Shown here: positions 13,113-13,113 of the stretch, one piece after another
How positions within the stretch are numbered: position 1 is the first letter of the stretch
Layout: the number at the start of each line of letters is the position of its first letter
Origin: Pirellulaceae bacterium
GTDB taxonomy: Bacteria; Planctomycetota; Planctomycetia; Pirellulales; Pirellulaceae
Assembly: GCA_013002105.1 (NCBI GenBank)
Contig: JABDKS010000644.1
Location: 1-13,113 of the forward strand
Direction: 5' to 3'
Length of the DNA stretch: 13,113 nucleotides
The notes under the pieces: generated by a model
What the model was told of the DNA's origin: nothing
Database searches by the model: none
The model's input: only the letters and a program-made list of their open reading frames with translations
Translations under genes and position numbers: made by a program

Positions 13113-13113
13113 G

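Overview
The window (13,113 bases) looks like chromosomal DNA of a marine-type planctomycete, most likely of the Rhodopirellula / Pirellulaceae group. The evidence is the company of protein families: a giant acidic surface protein with a GEVED domain and a planctomycete-style C-terminal dockerin, an Lpg1974-type outer-membrane beta-barrel protein, and a small exported protein of the planctomycete-rich TIGR03067 family. All three genes lie on the + strand. No RNA gene, CRISPR array, transposase or phage gene is visible.

Layout. Positions 2-9586 are the 3' part of one enormous gene that enters the window already open, so its true start and signal peptide lie upstream. At least 3,194 codons are visible. 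They encode a mosaic secreted protein: a GEVED module, RTX-like calcium-binding repeats, a long beta-solenoid region with an unusually regular 22-residue repeat, a PPC domain, a ladder of six Ig-like domains (one carrying an inserted CHRD domain), an FG-GAP/VCBS-like region, and a two-loop dockerin followed by an acidic tail. Positions 9587-10290 are noncoding and hold a hairpin just after the stop and three tandem copies of a 118-bp repeat. Positions 10291-11508 encode the outer-membrane protein, followed by a very strong intrinsic terminator (11594-11638). Positions 11639-12367 hold no convincing gene, but contain protein-like fragments on both strands and a perfect 19-bp tandem duplication. 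Positions 12368-12934 encode the TIGR03067 protein. The last 179 bases are noncoding and end in an 18-bp inverted repeat at the window edge.

How the genes relate. All three products are predicted to be exported, either to the cell surface or to the periplasm. The long gaps, the terminator and the repeats between them argue for three independent transcription units rather than an operon. No cohesin-like partner for the dockerin is visible here. The strongest unexplained signals are the 22-residue solenoid array, the duplicated pair of Ig-like domains with a nested CHRD domain, the 118-bp intergenic repeats, and the C-x3-C ladder in the outer-membrane protein. I see no clear multi-gene system that would count as a new defence or metabolic system.
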